A DNA stretch of 64,000 bases from Bacteroidota bacterium (lineage in GTDB: Bacteria; Bacteroidota; Bacteroidia; Chitinophagales; Chitinophagaceae). Below are positions 44,871-53,802 of this stretch, one piece after another. The position numbers and the translations under genes were made by a program. Every line of letters begins with the position of its first letter. Positions within the stretch are counted from its first letter, which is position 1. Under the pieces are notes generated by a model, which was not told the origin of the DNA, did not search any database, and worked only from the letters and a program-made list of their open reading frames with translations. The stretch lies in assembly GCA_018268035.1 (NCBI GenBank), contig JAFDXI010000089.1, forward strand, positions 62,001 through 126,000, in the 5' to 3' direction.

Positions 44871-44878
44871 CAAAGTTA
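44871..44878 (-). promoter_or_regulatory. -7 element of the HU operon promoter
   Basis: On the minus strand TAACTTTG is an exact TAnnTTTG match, 29 bases before the HU start codon. It would place the transcription start inside the alternative upstream reading frame, supporting ATG 44841. Confidence 0.45.
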
Positions 44879-45005
44879 AATGTAAAACATTCATTTTTAA
44901 TAGAAAGCAAATTCAGGCATTTTTTTTAACCCTTGTAGCAAATAATACATGGAATGGTCGTTCGCATTTATTTAAAATATAGACATGGTCAGATATGCAT
45001 GCTTA

Positions 45006-46181
45006 TCAATTTCCAGACGACCTGTTCACTTTTTCCCAAACTGCAGACTGTCTGCCCGAGATAAACCTGAAGAATCCCTGTATGACTGAAACATTCATAA
45101 AAACAAAATAACCGGCAAATTTTAAAGGCTTCATTTTCGAATCTGATGGAATAAAATTTGATAGAAAAGCAGTAAAATAAAAGAGAATCTGCAAAGAAAA
45201 AGCAATAAGATAAAATAATTGATTATCAATTAATAATATAATTAAATTAGAAATAAAAATTAAAATAAGAGCCAAAGGGCTCAATGTCCATCTTAATACC
45301 CTGTGAGACAAGTATAAGAAAGTGAGCCTTTGGTGTTTCCAAAATTTCAACAAAGGCAATAACATAAGTATTGACTGAAAACCTCCTGCCGCTATTCTTA
45401 CCTTCCTTTTCTTTTCATCTTCCAGGGTAGTAGATGCGAATTCAACAGCATAAGCTTCTGGTTCATATATAACCCTGAATCCCCTGCCTGCCACTTTTAA
45501 GGAAATAACAAAATCGTCCAAAATAGTTGAAGCTGGCAAGTATTCATAAAGTTGTTTTCTTACAGAAAAAAGCTCACCAGCAGCCCCAACAACTGAATAG
45601 AAGTCTGAGTCGAGCTTTTTTAAGAAAGACTCATATTTCCAATACAAACCTTCCCTTCCACCAACATTTTCAGTATCATTCAAAGATTCCATTACTCTTT
45701 TTTCCCCGGCTACTCCCCCAACGACATCATTGTAATAATGCCGGGTTATATTTCTGATTGCATGCTGATTTAATAACGTATTGGCATCACTGATTATCAG
45801 GATTTCGTTATTTGCATTGGCAACTGCCCTATTTAGTGCTGCAGATTTTCCGGCCCTTTCTTTATCATGTAATAATCTTATCTGGGGATACTGGCTCACT
45901 ATTTCCGGGGTTGAATCAGTTGAACCATCAGTAATAAAAATATATTCTATGGCTGATGAAGGATAATCCTGTTGCAGGGAGTTTTCTATTTTTTTTTCTA
46001 TAATCGTACCCTCATTATAAGCGGCAACGATAAATGAGACCGTAGGGGAATATTCATTAGAATATTTTAGTTTTAGCTGAGGAAAAGCCTTATTCAGGAC
46101 AAATACAATTAACCCATATAAAAGGTAATTATACAGTACAATAAAAATGCATATATAAAAAACAATTTTCCAAAATAACAT
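45006..46181 (-). CDS. membrane glycosyltransferase family 2
   Basis: 391 residues. An N-terminal helix (IVFYICIFIVLYNYLLYGL), a GT-A catalytic domain (SFIVAAYNEG; ITDGSTDST; IISDANTLL as the DxD-like metal site; FVISLKVAGRGFRV acceptor region), and three or four C-terminal helices. The QxxRW motif of processive synthases is replaced by VRIAAGGFQS, as in many related Bacteroidota GT2 proteins. Probably adds sugars at the inner-membrane face. It is divergent from the glycan cluster at 46350 and shares its control region. Confidence 0.9.
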   Translation of the reverse strand: MLFWKIVFYICIFIVLYNYLLYGLIVFVLNKAFPQLKLKYSNEYSPTVSFIVAAYNEGTIIEKKIENSLQQDYPSSAIEYIFITDGSTDSTPEIVSQYPQIRLLHDKERAGKSAALNRAVANANNEILIISDANTLLNQHAIRNITRHYYNDVVGGVAGEKRVMESLNDTENVGGREGLYWKYESFLKKLDSDFYSVVGAAGELFSVRKQLYEYLPASTILDDFVISLKVAGRGFRVIYEPEAYAVEFASTTLEDEKKRKVRIAAGGFQSILMLLPLLKFWKHQRLTFLYLSHRVLRWTLSPLALILIFISNLIILLIDNQLFYLIAFSLQILFYFTAFLSNFIPSDSKMKPLKFAGYFVFMNVSVIQGFFRFISGRQSAVWEKVNRSSGN

Positions 46182-46209
46182 ACTGCAATATAGGGTAATG
46201 AAACATTCT

Positions 46210-46217
46210 CAAATCTA
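46210..46217 (-). promoter_or_regulatory. -7 element upstream of the divergent GT2 gene
   Basis: Minus-strand TAGATTTG matches TAnnTTTG, 29 bases before the GT2 start. No clear -33 element. Confidence 0.35.
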
Positions 46218-46349
46218 AATAATATTTACTGATGTTTTTTTTCGCGTTCCCGAGCATTTTTAAGACGTTTACCAATTTGGGGTTATTTGGAAGTTCTACT
46301 GAATGTAATTTTAACACTCTAATTTAATTGTCAATAGAAAGCTCAAGAA

Positions 46350-46739
46350 ATGAAAAAATCGCTAATGGTTGTAGATGATGATGAAGTAATGGTGCTGCTA
46401 CTAACCAAGCTTTTTGAAAAGAAATATATGGTTTTTACGGCAAGTGACGGCGTAGAAGCCATGCACTATTTTTATAAAGGCATAGTTCCCGATTTAATTA
46501 TAAGCGACTTAATGATGGAAAATATAACCGGACATGAATTTATCAAACATATACAATCCAGTGCATTTTATAGCAGGATTCCTATTATTATACTTTCTGG
46601 GACAGCACCTGAAGAGTTAAATAAAGAATTTTCTGATGTTTTCATAATAAATAAACCATTTGATCCAATTGCTTTACAAAAACTGGTAGATGCCAATATT
46701 GCCAAAACAAACAATGCTGAACTTACCAGTAATAATTAG
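46350..46739 (+). CDS. stand-alone response regulator receiver domain
   Basis: 129 residues, a receiver domain only. Acidic pocket D9-D10-D11, phosphoacceptor D53 (PDLIISDLMMENITG), Ser/Thr in IILSGTAP and conserved Lys-Pro in IINKPFDP; all intact. No output domain, so it should act by protein contact. It opens the glycan cluster, six bases before a sugar transferase that itself begins with a degenerate receiver-like domain, suggesting control of glycan initiation by phosphorylation. Confidence 0.92.
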   Translation: MKKSLMVVDDDEVMVLLLTKLFEKKYMVFTASDGVEAMHYFYKGIVPDLIISDLMMENITGHEFIKHIQSSAFYSRIPIIILSGTAPEELNKEFSDVFIINKPFDPIALQKLVDANIAKTNNAELTSNN

Positions 46740-46745
46740 ACTTTT

Positions 46746-47861
46746 ATGACTAATTTATCAAATCTACTCTTAAATAATCCGATTGAAAATTTTCAAATCA
46801 ATAATTTATTACAACAAAAACGACTCCGGTTATTGTTGGTACTTTCACCTGCAGCTTATGAAAAAGGAGAAATATGCTTTTCAGGTGTTGATTTAATTAT
46901 TGCAAAAGACGTTGATGAAGCAAAAGGAATAATGAATTTTACAGGTAAAAATTATTTTGATGCATTGATTTTTGATTCTGAAATCGACAAGAAAAGAATC
47001 TGTGAATTTTCAGCATTTATAAGTCATAAAAAGATCACCAACATCCCCCTGCTTTTATTGCTTTTAAATAACTCCACTTATTCAAGTCTGTTTTTAAGCA
47101 GGGTTGAAGGTATTGATGATGCTATATTTTGTAATACCTCCATTACAATTCTTGCCGAAAAAATAAAGACTATAAAAAAGTATAAATACTTTCAGGAAAA
47201 GTTTCCATATCATGTGGAACCTCCCAGGAAAAGGTTTACGGAAGACAGACACCTGCTAAAACGTACTTTAGATATTAGCCTTGCATTGATTTTTCTGGCC
47301 ATTGTATCTCCTATATTTATCCTGATAGCTATAGCCATAAAACTGGATAGCAAAGGCCCGGTGTTTTATAAATCATTACGAGCAGGTGCCTGGTATAAAG
47401 TTTTTACATTCTACAAGTTTAGAACAATGATGGATAATGCAGACAGCATGATACCAAATCTGCGATACATGAACGAGTACAAAGATTTTAAAAAATCATT
47501 TTTCTTTAAAGTCAAAGACGATCCAAGGGTTACATGTGTCGGAAGGTTTTTGCGGAAAACAAGTCTCGATGAATTGCCTCAACTCATCAATGTGATTAAA
47601 GGCGATATGAGCCTTGTGGGCAACAGGCCTCTACCATTATATGAAGCTCAGACCATCACTGTAGATAAATCTGCAAAAAGATTCTTTGCCCCTGCCGGTA
47701 TTACAGGTTTATGGCAAGTAGCGGGCAGGTCAAATGAAAACCTCACCGTTCAGGAAAGAATTGATATGGATATTGACTATGCCAACAAAAATTCATTCCT
47801 GATGGATTTGAAAATTTTATTAAGAACACCATCAGAACTTATTCATAAACACAATGTTTAA
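46746..47861 (+). CDS. sugar-phosphate transferase (WcaJ/WbaP type) with N-terminal pseudo-receiver domain
   Basis: 371 residues. Residues of about 25-150 have the alternating strand-helix pattern of a receiver (RLRLLLVLSP; FDALIFDSEI; IPLLLLLLNN) but the acidic pocket is lost. From about 176: a membrane helix (LDISLALIFLAIVSPIFIL) and the catalytic domain (KLDSKGPVFYKSLRAG; FYKFRTM; LRKTSLDELPQLINVIKGDM; SLVGNRPLPLYE) of bacterial sugar transferases that move a sugar-1-phosphate to undecaprenyl phosphate, the first step of glycan assembly. Overlaps the next GT2 gene by eight bases. Confidence 0.92.
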   Translation: MTNLSNLLLNNPIENFQINNLLQQKRLRLLLVLSPAAYEKGEICFSGVDLIIAKDVDEAKGIMNFTGKNYFDALIFDSEIDKKRICEFSAFISHKKITNIPLLLLLLNNSTYSSLFLSRVEGIDDAIFCNTSITILAEKIKTIKKYKYFQEKFPYHVEPPRKRFTEDRHLLKRTLDISLALIFLAIVSPIFILIAIAIKLDSKGPVFYKSLRAGAWYKVFTFYKFRTMMDNADSMIPNLRYMNEYKDFKKSFFFKVKDDPRVTCVGRFLRKTSLDELPQLINVIKGDMSLVGNRPLPLYEAQTITVDKSAKRFFAPAGITGLWQVAGRSNENLTVQERIDMDIDYANKNSFLMDLKILLRTPSELIHKHNV

Positions 47862-49065
47862 CCAATTGGTCCATATTTTATTTTGGGTAGCTTTTGCTTA
47901 CTGCGTCTTTTCAGTATTATACTTCCTGATATTTGCAATAGGTGCTCATTTCGCAAAAAAGGAGAAACTTTCAAATTACTCTGAACCTGTAAAAAGAATA
48001 GCTATCCTTGTTCCTGCCTATAAAGAAGATAGTATTATTCTATCTACAGCAAAGAATCTTTTAAGCCTTGATTACCCAAACAACTGGTATGATATTTATA
48101 TCATCGCAGATTCTTTCCAACAACAAACTATAATTGAATTAAAGAATTTACCAGTTAAAGTTATTGAAGTATCTTTTGAAAATAGTACAAAAACAAAATC
48201 ATTAAACGAAGCATTTAAACAAATTAATAAGCAATACAATATTGCATTAATATGCGATGCTGACAATCATTTATCTGATGATTTTTTAAGACAGGTAAAC
48301 TGTGCTTTTGCAAATGGAGCAAAAGCCATTCAGGGAAGAAGGGTGGCAAAGAATACAGATACGGAATTTGCTATGCTCGATGGTTTCAGTGAAGCTATTA
48401 ATAATAACATTTTCCGTAAAGGAGCAAATGCCTTAGGCCTTTCTTCCGCTGTAATTGGTTCTGGTATGGCGTTTGAATTTGACCAGTTAAAAAATGTATT
48501 ATCTGAAATTTCAGTTGTGAGTGGCTTTGATAAACTATTGCAATTTAAAATTGTTCAATCCGGTATTAAAATTAAATACCTTGAAGATGCACTCGTTTTT
48601 GATGAAAAAATTGATAATGCAGGCGCATTTCAAAATCAAAGGAAGAGATGGTTACTGAGCCAGTTTACATTTTTAAAACGATTTTTTTTCAAGGGATGCC
48701 AACAGTTATTAAAAGGCAACCTGAGTTATTTCAATCTTGCAGTTTTAAATAATATTGTGCCACCAAGGGTGTTATTAATTTTTATATTGTTTGTGTTTTC
48801 CTTACTAAGTTATTTTGTTCAACCCCATACCCTGTTTTTTTCATTTACAGCATTAACGGTTGTTTATTTCCTTACGCTTTTTATTGCTCTGCCCAATGAG
48901 CTTATCAGCAAAAAAATGCTGCCTGCCATTATCCAATTACCTCAGGCAATTATTTTAATGGTTTCTTCATTGTTTTCTATTAAAAAAGCAAAGAACGTTT
49001 TTATACATACAGTTCATACAAAAACGGAAATCAGCAATCCATTGTACAATATCCATGACAAATAA
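47854..49065 (+). CDS. membrane glycosyltransferase family 2 (processive-type motif)
   Basis: 403 residues. N-terminal helix (FWVAFAYCVFSVLYFLIFAI), GT-A domain with LVPAYKEDS, IICDAD-like ALICDADNHL metal site, and QNQRKRWLLSQF, the QxxRW motif of synthase-type GT2 enzymes, then C-terminal helices (LLIFILFVFSLLSYF; FFSFTALTVVYFLTLFIAL). Likely extends or transfers sugar at the cytosolic membrane face. Its start overlaps the sugar transferase by eight bases and its end overlaps the next gene by 11. Confidence 0.9.
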   Translation: MFNQLVHILFWVAFAYCVFSVLYFLIFAIGAHFAKKEKLSNYSEPVKRIAILVPAYKEDSIILSTAKNLLSLDYPNNWYDIYIIADSFQQQTIIELKNLPVKVIEVSFENSTKTKSLNEAFKQINKQYNIALICDADNHLSDDFLRQVNCAFANGAKAIQGRRVAKNTDTEFAMLDGFSEAINNNIFRKGANALGLSSAVIGSGMAFEFDQLKNVLSEISVVSGFDKLLQFKIVQSGIKIKYLEDALVFDEKIDNAGAFQNQRKRWLLSQFTFLKRFFFKGCQQLLKGNLSYFNLAVLNNIVPPRVLLIFILFVFSLLSYFVQPHTLFFSFTALTVVYFLTLFIALPNELISKKMLPAIIQLPQAIILMVSSLFSIKKAKNVFIHTVHTKTEISNPLYNIHDK

Positions 49066-49969
49066 ACCACTCATATCGCTCATTACCATTAATTATAATA
49101 ATACTGGTGTAACTACTGATTTTTTAAAATCAGTGCAACATCTCAATTACCCCAACATAGAAGTGATTGTTGTGGATAATGATTCGGCCAAAAATCCCAC
49201 GGAAGAATTAAAAAATGTTTTTCCTTCGGTAAAGGTTATAGAAAGCGAAAAGAACCTGGGTTTTGCAGGCGGCAATAATCTTGGAATCAAGGCATCTAAA
49301 GGAGAGTATTTGTTTTTTGTAAATAATGATACTGAACTCACACCACAAATATTAAATGGTTTGCTGGAGGTATTTGAAACTCACCCTGATGCTGGTGTTG
49401 TCAGTCCAAAATTTCATTATTACTATGCCCCGGATACTATTGAGTTTGCAGGTTATAAATCAGTGAACATTTTTACTGGCAGGAATAGTATGATAGGCTG
49501 TCGCACCAAAGACAATGGTCAATATGATCAGCTTACCAAAACCAATTATGCTCACGGTGGGGGTATGATGGTATCGAGAAAAGTAATTGAAGATGTTGGC
49601 CCAATGCCGGAAATGTATTTCTTGTACTATGAAGAGTTTGACTGGTGTGAACAAATAAAGAGAAAAGGATATAATATTTATTACCAATACAAATCATTGA
49701 TTTATCATAAAGAATCAATGAGTGTTGGCAAAAACAGTGTTTTAAAAACATTTTATATTAATCGCAACAGGATTTTGTTTATGAGAAGAAATGTAACAGG
49801 TCTCCCCTTTTTAGGATTTGCCCTTTACTATACCTTCTTTACTATTCCTAAAAATACAATTAGCTTTTTAAGTAAAAATGAAATGGATCATTTAAAAGCT
49901 TTTTGGAAAGGCTTGCTTTGGAACCTCTCAAATTCTAACTTAAAAAAAATTGAATTATGTGCGGAATAG
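49055..49969 (+). CDS. glycosyltransferase family 2 (rhamnosyltransferase-like)
   Basis: 304 residues. TINYNNTGVTTDFLKS and VIVVDNDSA form the nucleotide-sugar site; LGFAGGNNLGIKASKG and FVNNDTEL (DxD-like) are characteristic of WbbL/RfbN-type rhamnosyltransferases. Ends with FLYYEEFDWCEQIKRKGY and a basic, partly hydrophobic C-terminus that may touch the membrane. Donor sugar is not proven. Overlaps both neighbours (11 and 13 bases), indicating tight translational coupling. Confidence 0.9.
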   Translation: MTNKPLISLITINYNNTGVTTDFLKSVQHLNYPNIEVIVVDNDSAKNPTEELKNVFPSVKVIESEKNLGFAGGNNLGIKASKGEYLFFVNNDTELTPQILNGLLEVFETHPDAGVVSPKFHYYYAPDTIEFAGYKSVNIFTGRNSMIGCRTKDNGQYDQLTKTNYAHGGGMMVSRKVIEDVGPMPEMYFLYYEEFDWCEQIKRKGYNIYYQYKSLIYHKESMSVGKNSVLKTFYINRNRILFMRRNVTGLPFLGFALYYTFFTIPKNTISFLSKNEMDHLKAFWKGLLWNLSNSNLKKIELCAE

Positions 49970-51861
49970 CAGGCTTTTGTGACTTTCATAAAAATACAAC
50001 ATCATCTGTTCTTCATAAAATGACAGATGCTTTGACGCATCGTGGCCCAAACGATTCAGGTTATGAGTTGAAAGAAAATCCTTTTGCCACAATTGGCCTG
50101 GGGCAAAGAAGATTATCCATTATTGACCTTTCTGTCAATGGCAAACAACCCATGCACTTTGACAACCTAACTATTATTTTCAATGGAGAAATTTATAACT
50201 ACCAGGAAATAAAAGATGAACTGCTATTAGAAGGATATCAATTCAACTCTACTTCTGATACAGAAGTAATATTAAAAGGTTACCATCGTTGGGGTGAAGA
50301 TGTAGTAAACCGTTTTATCGGGATGTTTGTTTTTATTATTTACGACAACGATAAACAGGAAATTACTATTTGCAGGGATAGGGCTGGAGTAAAACCATTG
50401 TATTATTATAAAAACGACGGCCTTGTGCTTTTTGCTTCAGAACTAAAGAGTCTGCATCAACATCCATCCTTTTACAAAGAGATAGATGTAAACAGCCTTT
50501 CATTATTTTTACAATACAGCTATATACCTGCACCTCACACTATTTTTAAAAATACATATAAATTAAAACCGGCACATTATTTAAAACTGGATTTACAAAC
50601 ACAAAAAATAACTGAATCAAGATATTGGGATGTTTGCGATTATTACAATAAACCAACATTAAATATTTCAGATGAAGAAGCTATAGAAGAAGTTGAAAAA
50701 CTTTTAAAATCCGCTTATGAATACCGTATGGTTGCCGATGTGCCTGTTGGTCTCTTTTTAAGCGGTGGATATGACAGCACCAGTGTAGCTGCAATTCTTC
50801 AAAAAAACAGGAGTGAAAAACTTAAAACATTCACTATCGGCTATAACGAAGCAGGTTATAACGAAGCTCCTGAAGCAAAAAAAATCGCATCGTATTTAGG
50901 TACTGACCATCATGAATGGATTATTGGTGCAAAAGAAGCTGAAGATGTTTTTCATAAACTACCAGAAATTTATGATGAACCATTTGCTGATAATTCTGTA
51001 GTTCCAACAGCATTGGTAAGCAAATTAGCCAGCAGGTATGTAAAAGTTTCTTTGTCAGCAGATGGCGGGGATGAAGTTTTTGCAGGTTATAATAAATTTA
51101 ACCAGTCAATCTGCTATACAGAATCGGTTCCAGCTTTTATGCAATCATTTTTTGGAAATGTGATGTCTTATATCAACCCTGAAAATATTCCTTACTTCAA
51201 CAAGCAATACAACTTTGCAACACGGTATAAAAAAATGCAGCACATCTGGCAACAGAAATCTCCAACTGCTGCAATGAAATATATCAGTCAATACATAACC
51301 GAAGATGAAGCCAGCACTTTTATCAAACATAAATATGAAGGCTATAAAACGAATTTTGAAAGTGAAGAAAAATTATATGGCGGTGTAAACACTTTGAATA
51401 AATTACTGGCAATAGATTACCAAACATTTTTAGTTGACAACAATCTTGTAAAAGTTGACAGAGCAACCATGTCGGTTGGTCTCGAAGGCCGCGAACCAAT
51501 GCTTGACCACCGTATTATTGAATTTGTTTCTCAGTTGCCCGCTCATCTTAAAATACGAAACCAGACCAACAAATACATTCTTAAGCAGATTGTTCATAAA
51601 TATGTCCCACAACAATTAATGGACAGGCCTAAGATGCCATTTATTGCGCCGCTTACACTTTGGTTCAAAGATGAGCTAAAAGAAAAAATCCAATATTATT
51701 TGAGTGAAGAGAAGCTGAATGAATCAGGTTTGTTCAATAATCATTCTGTAATAAAATTAAGCAGAGATTACCTCGAAGGTAAAAAAATCACATACCAGAA
51801 AGTATGGAACATACTGGTGTTTCAATTGTGGTATGAACGCTGGATGAAACAGGCAGCATAA
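49957..51861 (+). CDS. asnB: asparagine synthase (glutamine-hydrolysing)
   Basis: 634 residues. Class II glutaminase domain with nucleophile Cys2 (MCGIAGF) and THRGPNDSG; synthetase domain with the ATP pyrophosphatase loop VPVGLFLSGGYDST (SGGxDS) near residue 265 and LSADGGDEVFAGY. Members of this family in polysaccharide clusters may amidate sugar acids rather than make free asparagine. Its position between glycosyltransferases, with overlapping ends, favours a role in glycan modification, but ordinary asparagine synthesis is not excluded. Confidence 0.92.
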   Translation: MCGIAGFCDFHKNTTSSVLHKMTDALTHRGPNDSGYELKENPFATIGLGQRRLSIIDLSVNGKQPMHFDNLTIIFNGEIYNYQEIKDELLLEGYQFNSTSDTEVILKGYHRWGEDVVNRFIGMFVFIIYDNDKQEITICRDRAGVKPLYYYKNDGLVLFASELKSLHQHPSFYKEIDVNSLSLFLQYSYIPAPHTIFKNTYKLKPAHYLKLDLQTQKITESRYWDVCDYYNKPTLNISDEEAIEEVEKLLKSAYEYRMVADVPVGLFLSGGYDSTSVAAILQKNRSEKLKTFTIGYNEAGYNEAPEAKKIASYLGTDHHEWIIGAKEAEDVFHKLPEIYDEPFADNSVVPTALVSKLASRYVKVSLSADGGDEVFAGYNKFNQSICYTESVPAFMQSFFGNVMSYINPENIPYFNKQYNFATRYKKMQHIWQQKSPTAAMKYISQYITEDEASTFIKHKYEGYKTNFESEEKLYGGVNTLNKLLAIDYQTFLVDNNLVKVDRATMSVGLEGREPMLDHRIIEFVSQLPAHLKIRNQTNKYILKQIVHKYVPQQLMDRPKMPFIAPLTLWFKDELKEKIQYYLSEEKLNESGLFNNHSVIKLSRDYLEGKKITYQKVWNILVFQLWYERWMKQAA

Positions 51862-51871
51862 CAATAATACC

Positions 51872-53005
51872 ATGGGTGAAAAGAAAAAAATAAAAGTATT
51901 GGAGGCTATAAGACAGGGAAAAGTGGGTGGTGGTGAATCACACATTCTTGACCTGGTAAAACATATTAATAAAGACAGGTTCCAACCTGTGGTTTTATCT
52001 TTTACTGATGGACAAATGATGACTGAACTGAAAAATATAGGCATAGATAATTTCATTATTCCTTCAGAGAAGGCTTTTGATTTTTCCAAATGGCAAAAAG
52101 TAAAAGCTTTAATGGAACAAGAACAAATTGACCTGGTACATATTCATGGCACAAGAGCAACCTCAAATATCTATTGGGCTGCCAAAAATCTTAACCTACC
52201 CGTTATTTATACCATTCATGGTTGGAGCTTTCATAACGATCAATCTCCTTTAGTTAAAAAAGGAAGGGTCATGTTTGAAAAATGGATTACTACCAAAACC
52301 AACTGTAACATTTCTGTCTCTGTTTCCAATCAAAAAACCGGAAAAGCAAAAATGCCCAATTTCAAATCTGTTGTGATTCATAATGGTATTGATCTGAAAA
52401 AATTTGATCCAAACAGCAATGAAAGAAAAAACCTAAGGGCAGAGTTGAATATTGCTCATGATGCAATAGTGGTTTGCTTTATTGGAAGAATGACGCAACA
52501 GAAAGATCCGTTGGGATTAATTTCTGCATTTAAACAATTAGTTGAAACAAACCCTAAAGCCATTTTACTAATGGTAGGTGATGGAGAATTAAAAGAAGAG
52601 GCCATCCAGCTTGCTAATGAATATGGAATAGAAAGATCAATTGTATTTGAAAATTTCAGAAGCGACATACCTGATATTTTATATTCTGCTGATATATATT
52701 GTTTACCTTCTTTATGGGAAGGTTTCCCTATTGGTTTATTAGAAGCAATGGCAATGGGCAAACCGGTAGTTGCAACAAAAGTGGATGGTTCTGTTGAAAT
52801 AATTGAAAATGGCAAGAACGGCATCCTGGTAGCACCACAAAAAAAACAAGAACTCATTGAAGCAATAAACAATTTAATCAGGGATAAAGATTCAAGAAAA
52901 AAATTGGGCACTGCCGCAAGACAAACCATCATCAATGAATTTGATGTATGCACAATGACGAAAAAAATTGAAGACGTTTATACCAAAGTTTTATCTAAAA
53001 ATTAA
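51872..53005 (+). CDS. glycosyltransferase family 4
   Basis: 377 residues, GT-B fold. N-terminal acceptor loop KVGGGESHILDLVKHI, HIHGTRATSN, and the C-terminal donor site VCFIGRMTQQKDPLGLI, MVGDGELKEE and SLWEGFPIGLLEAMAMGKP containing the E-x7-E motif of GT4 retaining enzymes. No signal or membrane segment. Donor sugar unknown. Ten bases after asnB, two bases before the methyltransferase coding frame (TTG) begins. Confidence 0.93.
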   Translation: MGEKKKIKVLEAIRQGKVGGGESHILDLVKHINKDRFQPVVLSFTDGQMMTELKNIGIDNFIIPSEKAFDFSKWQKVKALMEQEQIDLVHIHGTRATSNIYWAAKNLNLPVIYTIHGWSFHNDQSPLVKKGRVMFEKWITTKTNCNISVSVSNQKTGKAKMPNFKSVVIHNGIDLKKFDPNSNERKNLRAELNIAHDAIVVCFIGRMTQQKDPLGLISAFKQLVETNPKAILLMVGDGELKEEAIQLANEYGIERSIVFENFRSDIPDILYSADIYCLPSLWEGFPIGLLEAMAMGKPVVATKVDGSVEIIENGKNGILVAPQKKQELIEAINNLIRDKDSRKKLGTAARQTIINEFDVCTMTKKIEDVYTKVLSKN

Positions 53006-53010
53006 AATTG

Positions 53011-53781
53011 ATGCCAGATCAAACAATATATGAATTTGACAGAATCGCTGACAGAAAGAGGATAGACTTTATAGCAGATTCATTACAAAATACGCTACCA
53101 AAAACAGCCAGAATCCTTGATGTGGGATGTGGCAATGGTGTAATCAGCCGCCATCTGGGCCGTTATGGGTATAACGTAACAGGCATTGACGTTAGTGAGA
53201 AGGCTATTGAGATAGCAAAAAAATTAAACAAATACAATAATGTAAGGTTTGAAACAAAAAGCGCAGAACAACTCGTTGCTGAAGGAGAAAAATATGACGC
53301 CATCATTTGCAGTGAAGTACTGGAACATCTTTCAAACCCCGATGCTTTGTTGGAAGTATTAAACAAAAGCCTCACTCAAAACGGCAAACTTTTAATCACT
53401 GTCCCCAATGGAAAAGGTCCAAGAGAAAGCCTGGTTACAAAACCTGTATTAAAAATGCGCAATAAAAATACTTGGGCGTGGAAATTGATAACAGGATTAA
53501 AGAAAAACATGGGTTATAGCGGAACAACTGTGCAGTCAGCAGCAGATAATTTGGATCACATACAATTCTTCTCAAAGAAAGATATACAACAAATGTCTGA
53601 TAAGCATAACCTGAAAATTGTACGATTTGGAAAAGCCAATTTTATTGAAGATGTTTTTCCATTTTCATTTTTTTCAAAACGTATAAAGGTTTTACAAAAA
53701 ATAGATTGCAAAGTAGCAGACTGGTTACCTTATTATTTCACCGGGGGCTTTTTTTTCGTTTGTGAAAAAACAGGCTCATAA
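53011..53781 (+). CDS. class I SAM-dependent methyltransferase
   Basis: 256 residues from ATG 53011 (a TTG directly before it adds one residue). Motif I ILDVGCGNGVISRHLG, motif II VTGIDVSEKAI, then YDAIICSEVLEHL and GKLLITVPNGKGP: a UbiG/UbiE-like methyltransferase domain. Placed between two GT4 genes, so it may methylate a sugar or cap the glycan chain, which in some O-antigens sets chain length. Inferred from context. Confidence 0.9.
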   Translation: MPDQTIYEFDRIADRKRIDFIADSLQNTLPKTARILDVGCGNGVISRHLGRYGYNVTGIDVSEKAIEIAKKLNKYNNVRFETKSAEQLVAEGEKYDAIICSEVLEHLSNPDALLEVLNKSLTQNGKLLITVPNGKGPRESLVTKPVLKMRNKNTWAWKLITGLKKNMGYSGTTVQSAADNLDHIQFFSKKDIQQMSDKHNLKIVRFGKANFIEDVFPFSFFSKRIKVLQKIDCKVADWLPYYFTGGFFFVCEKTGS

Positions 53782-53802
53782 AAATTTGAACAAAGAAATA
53801 AA

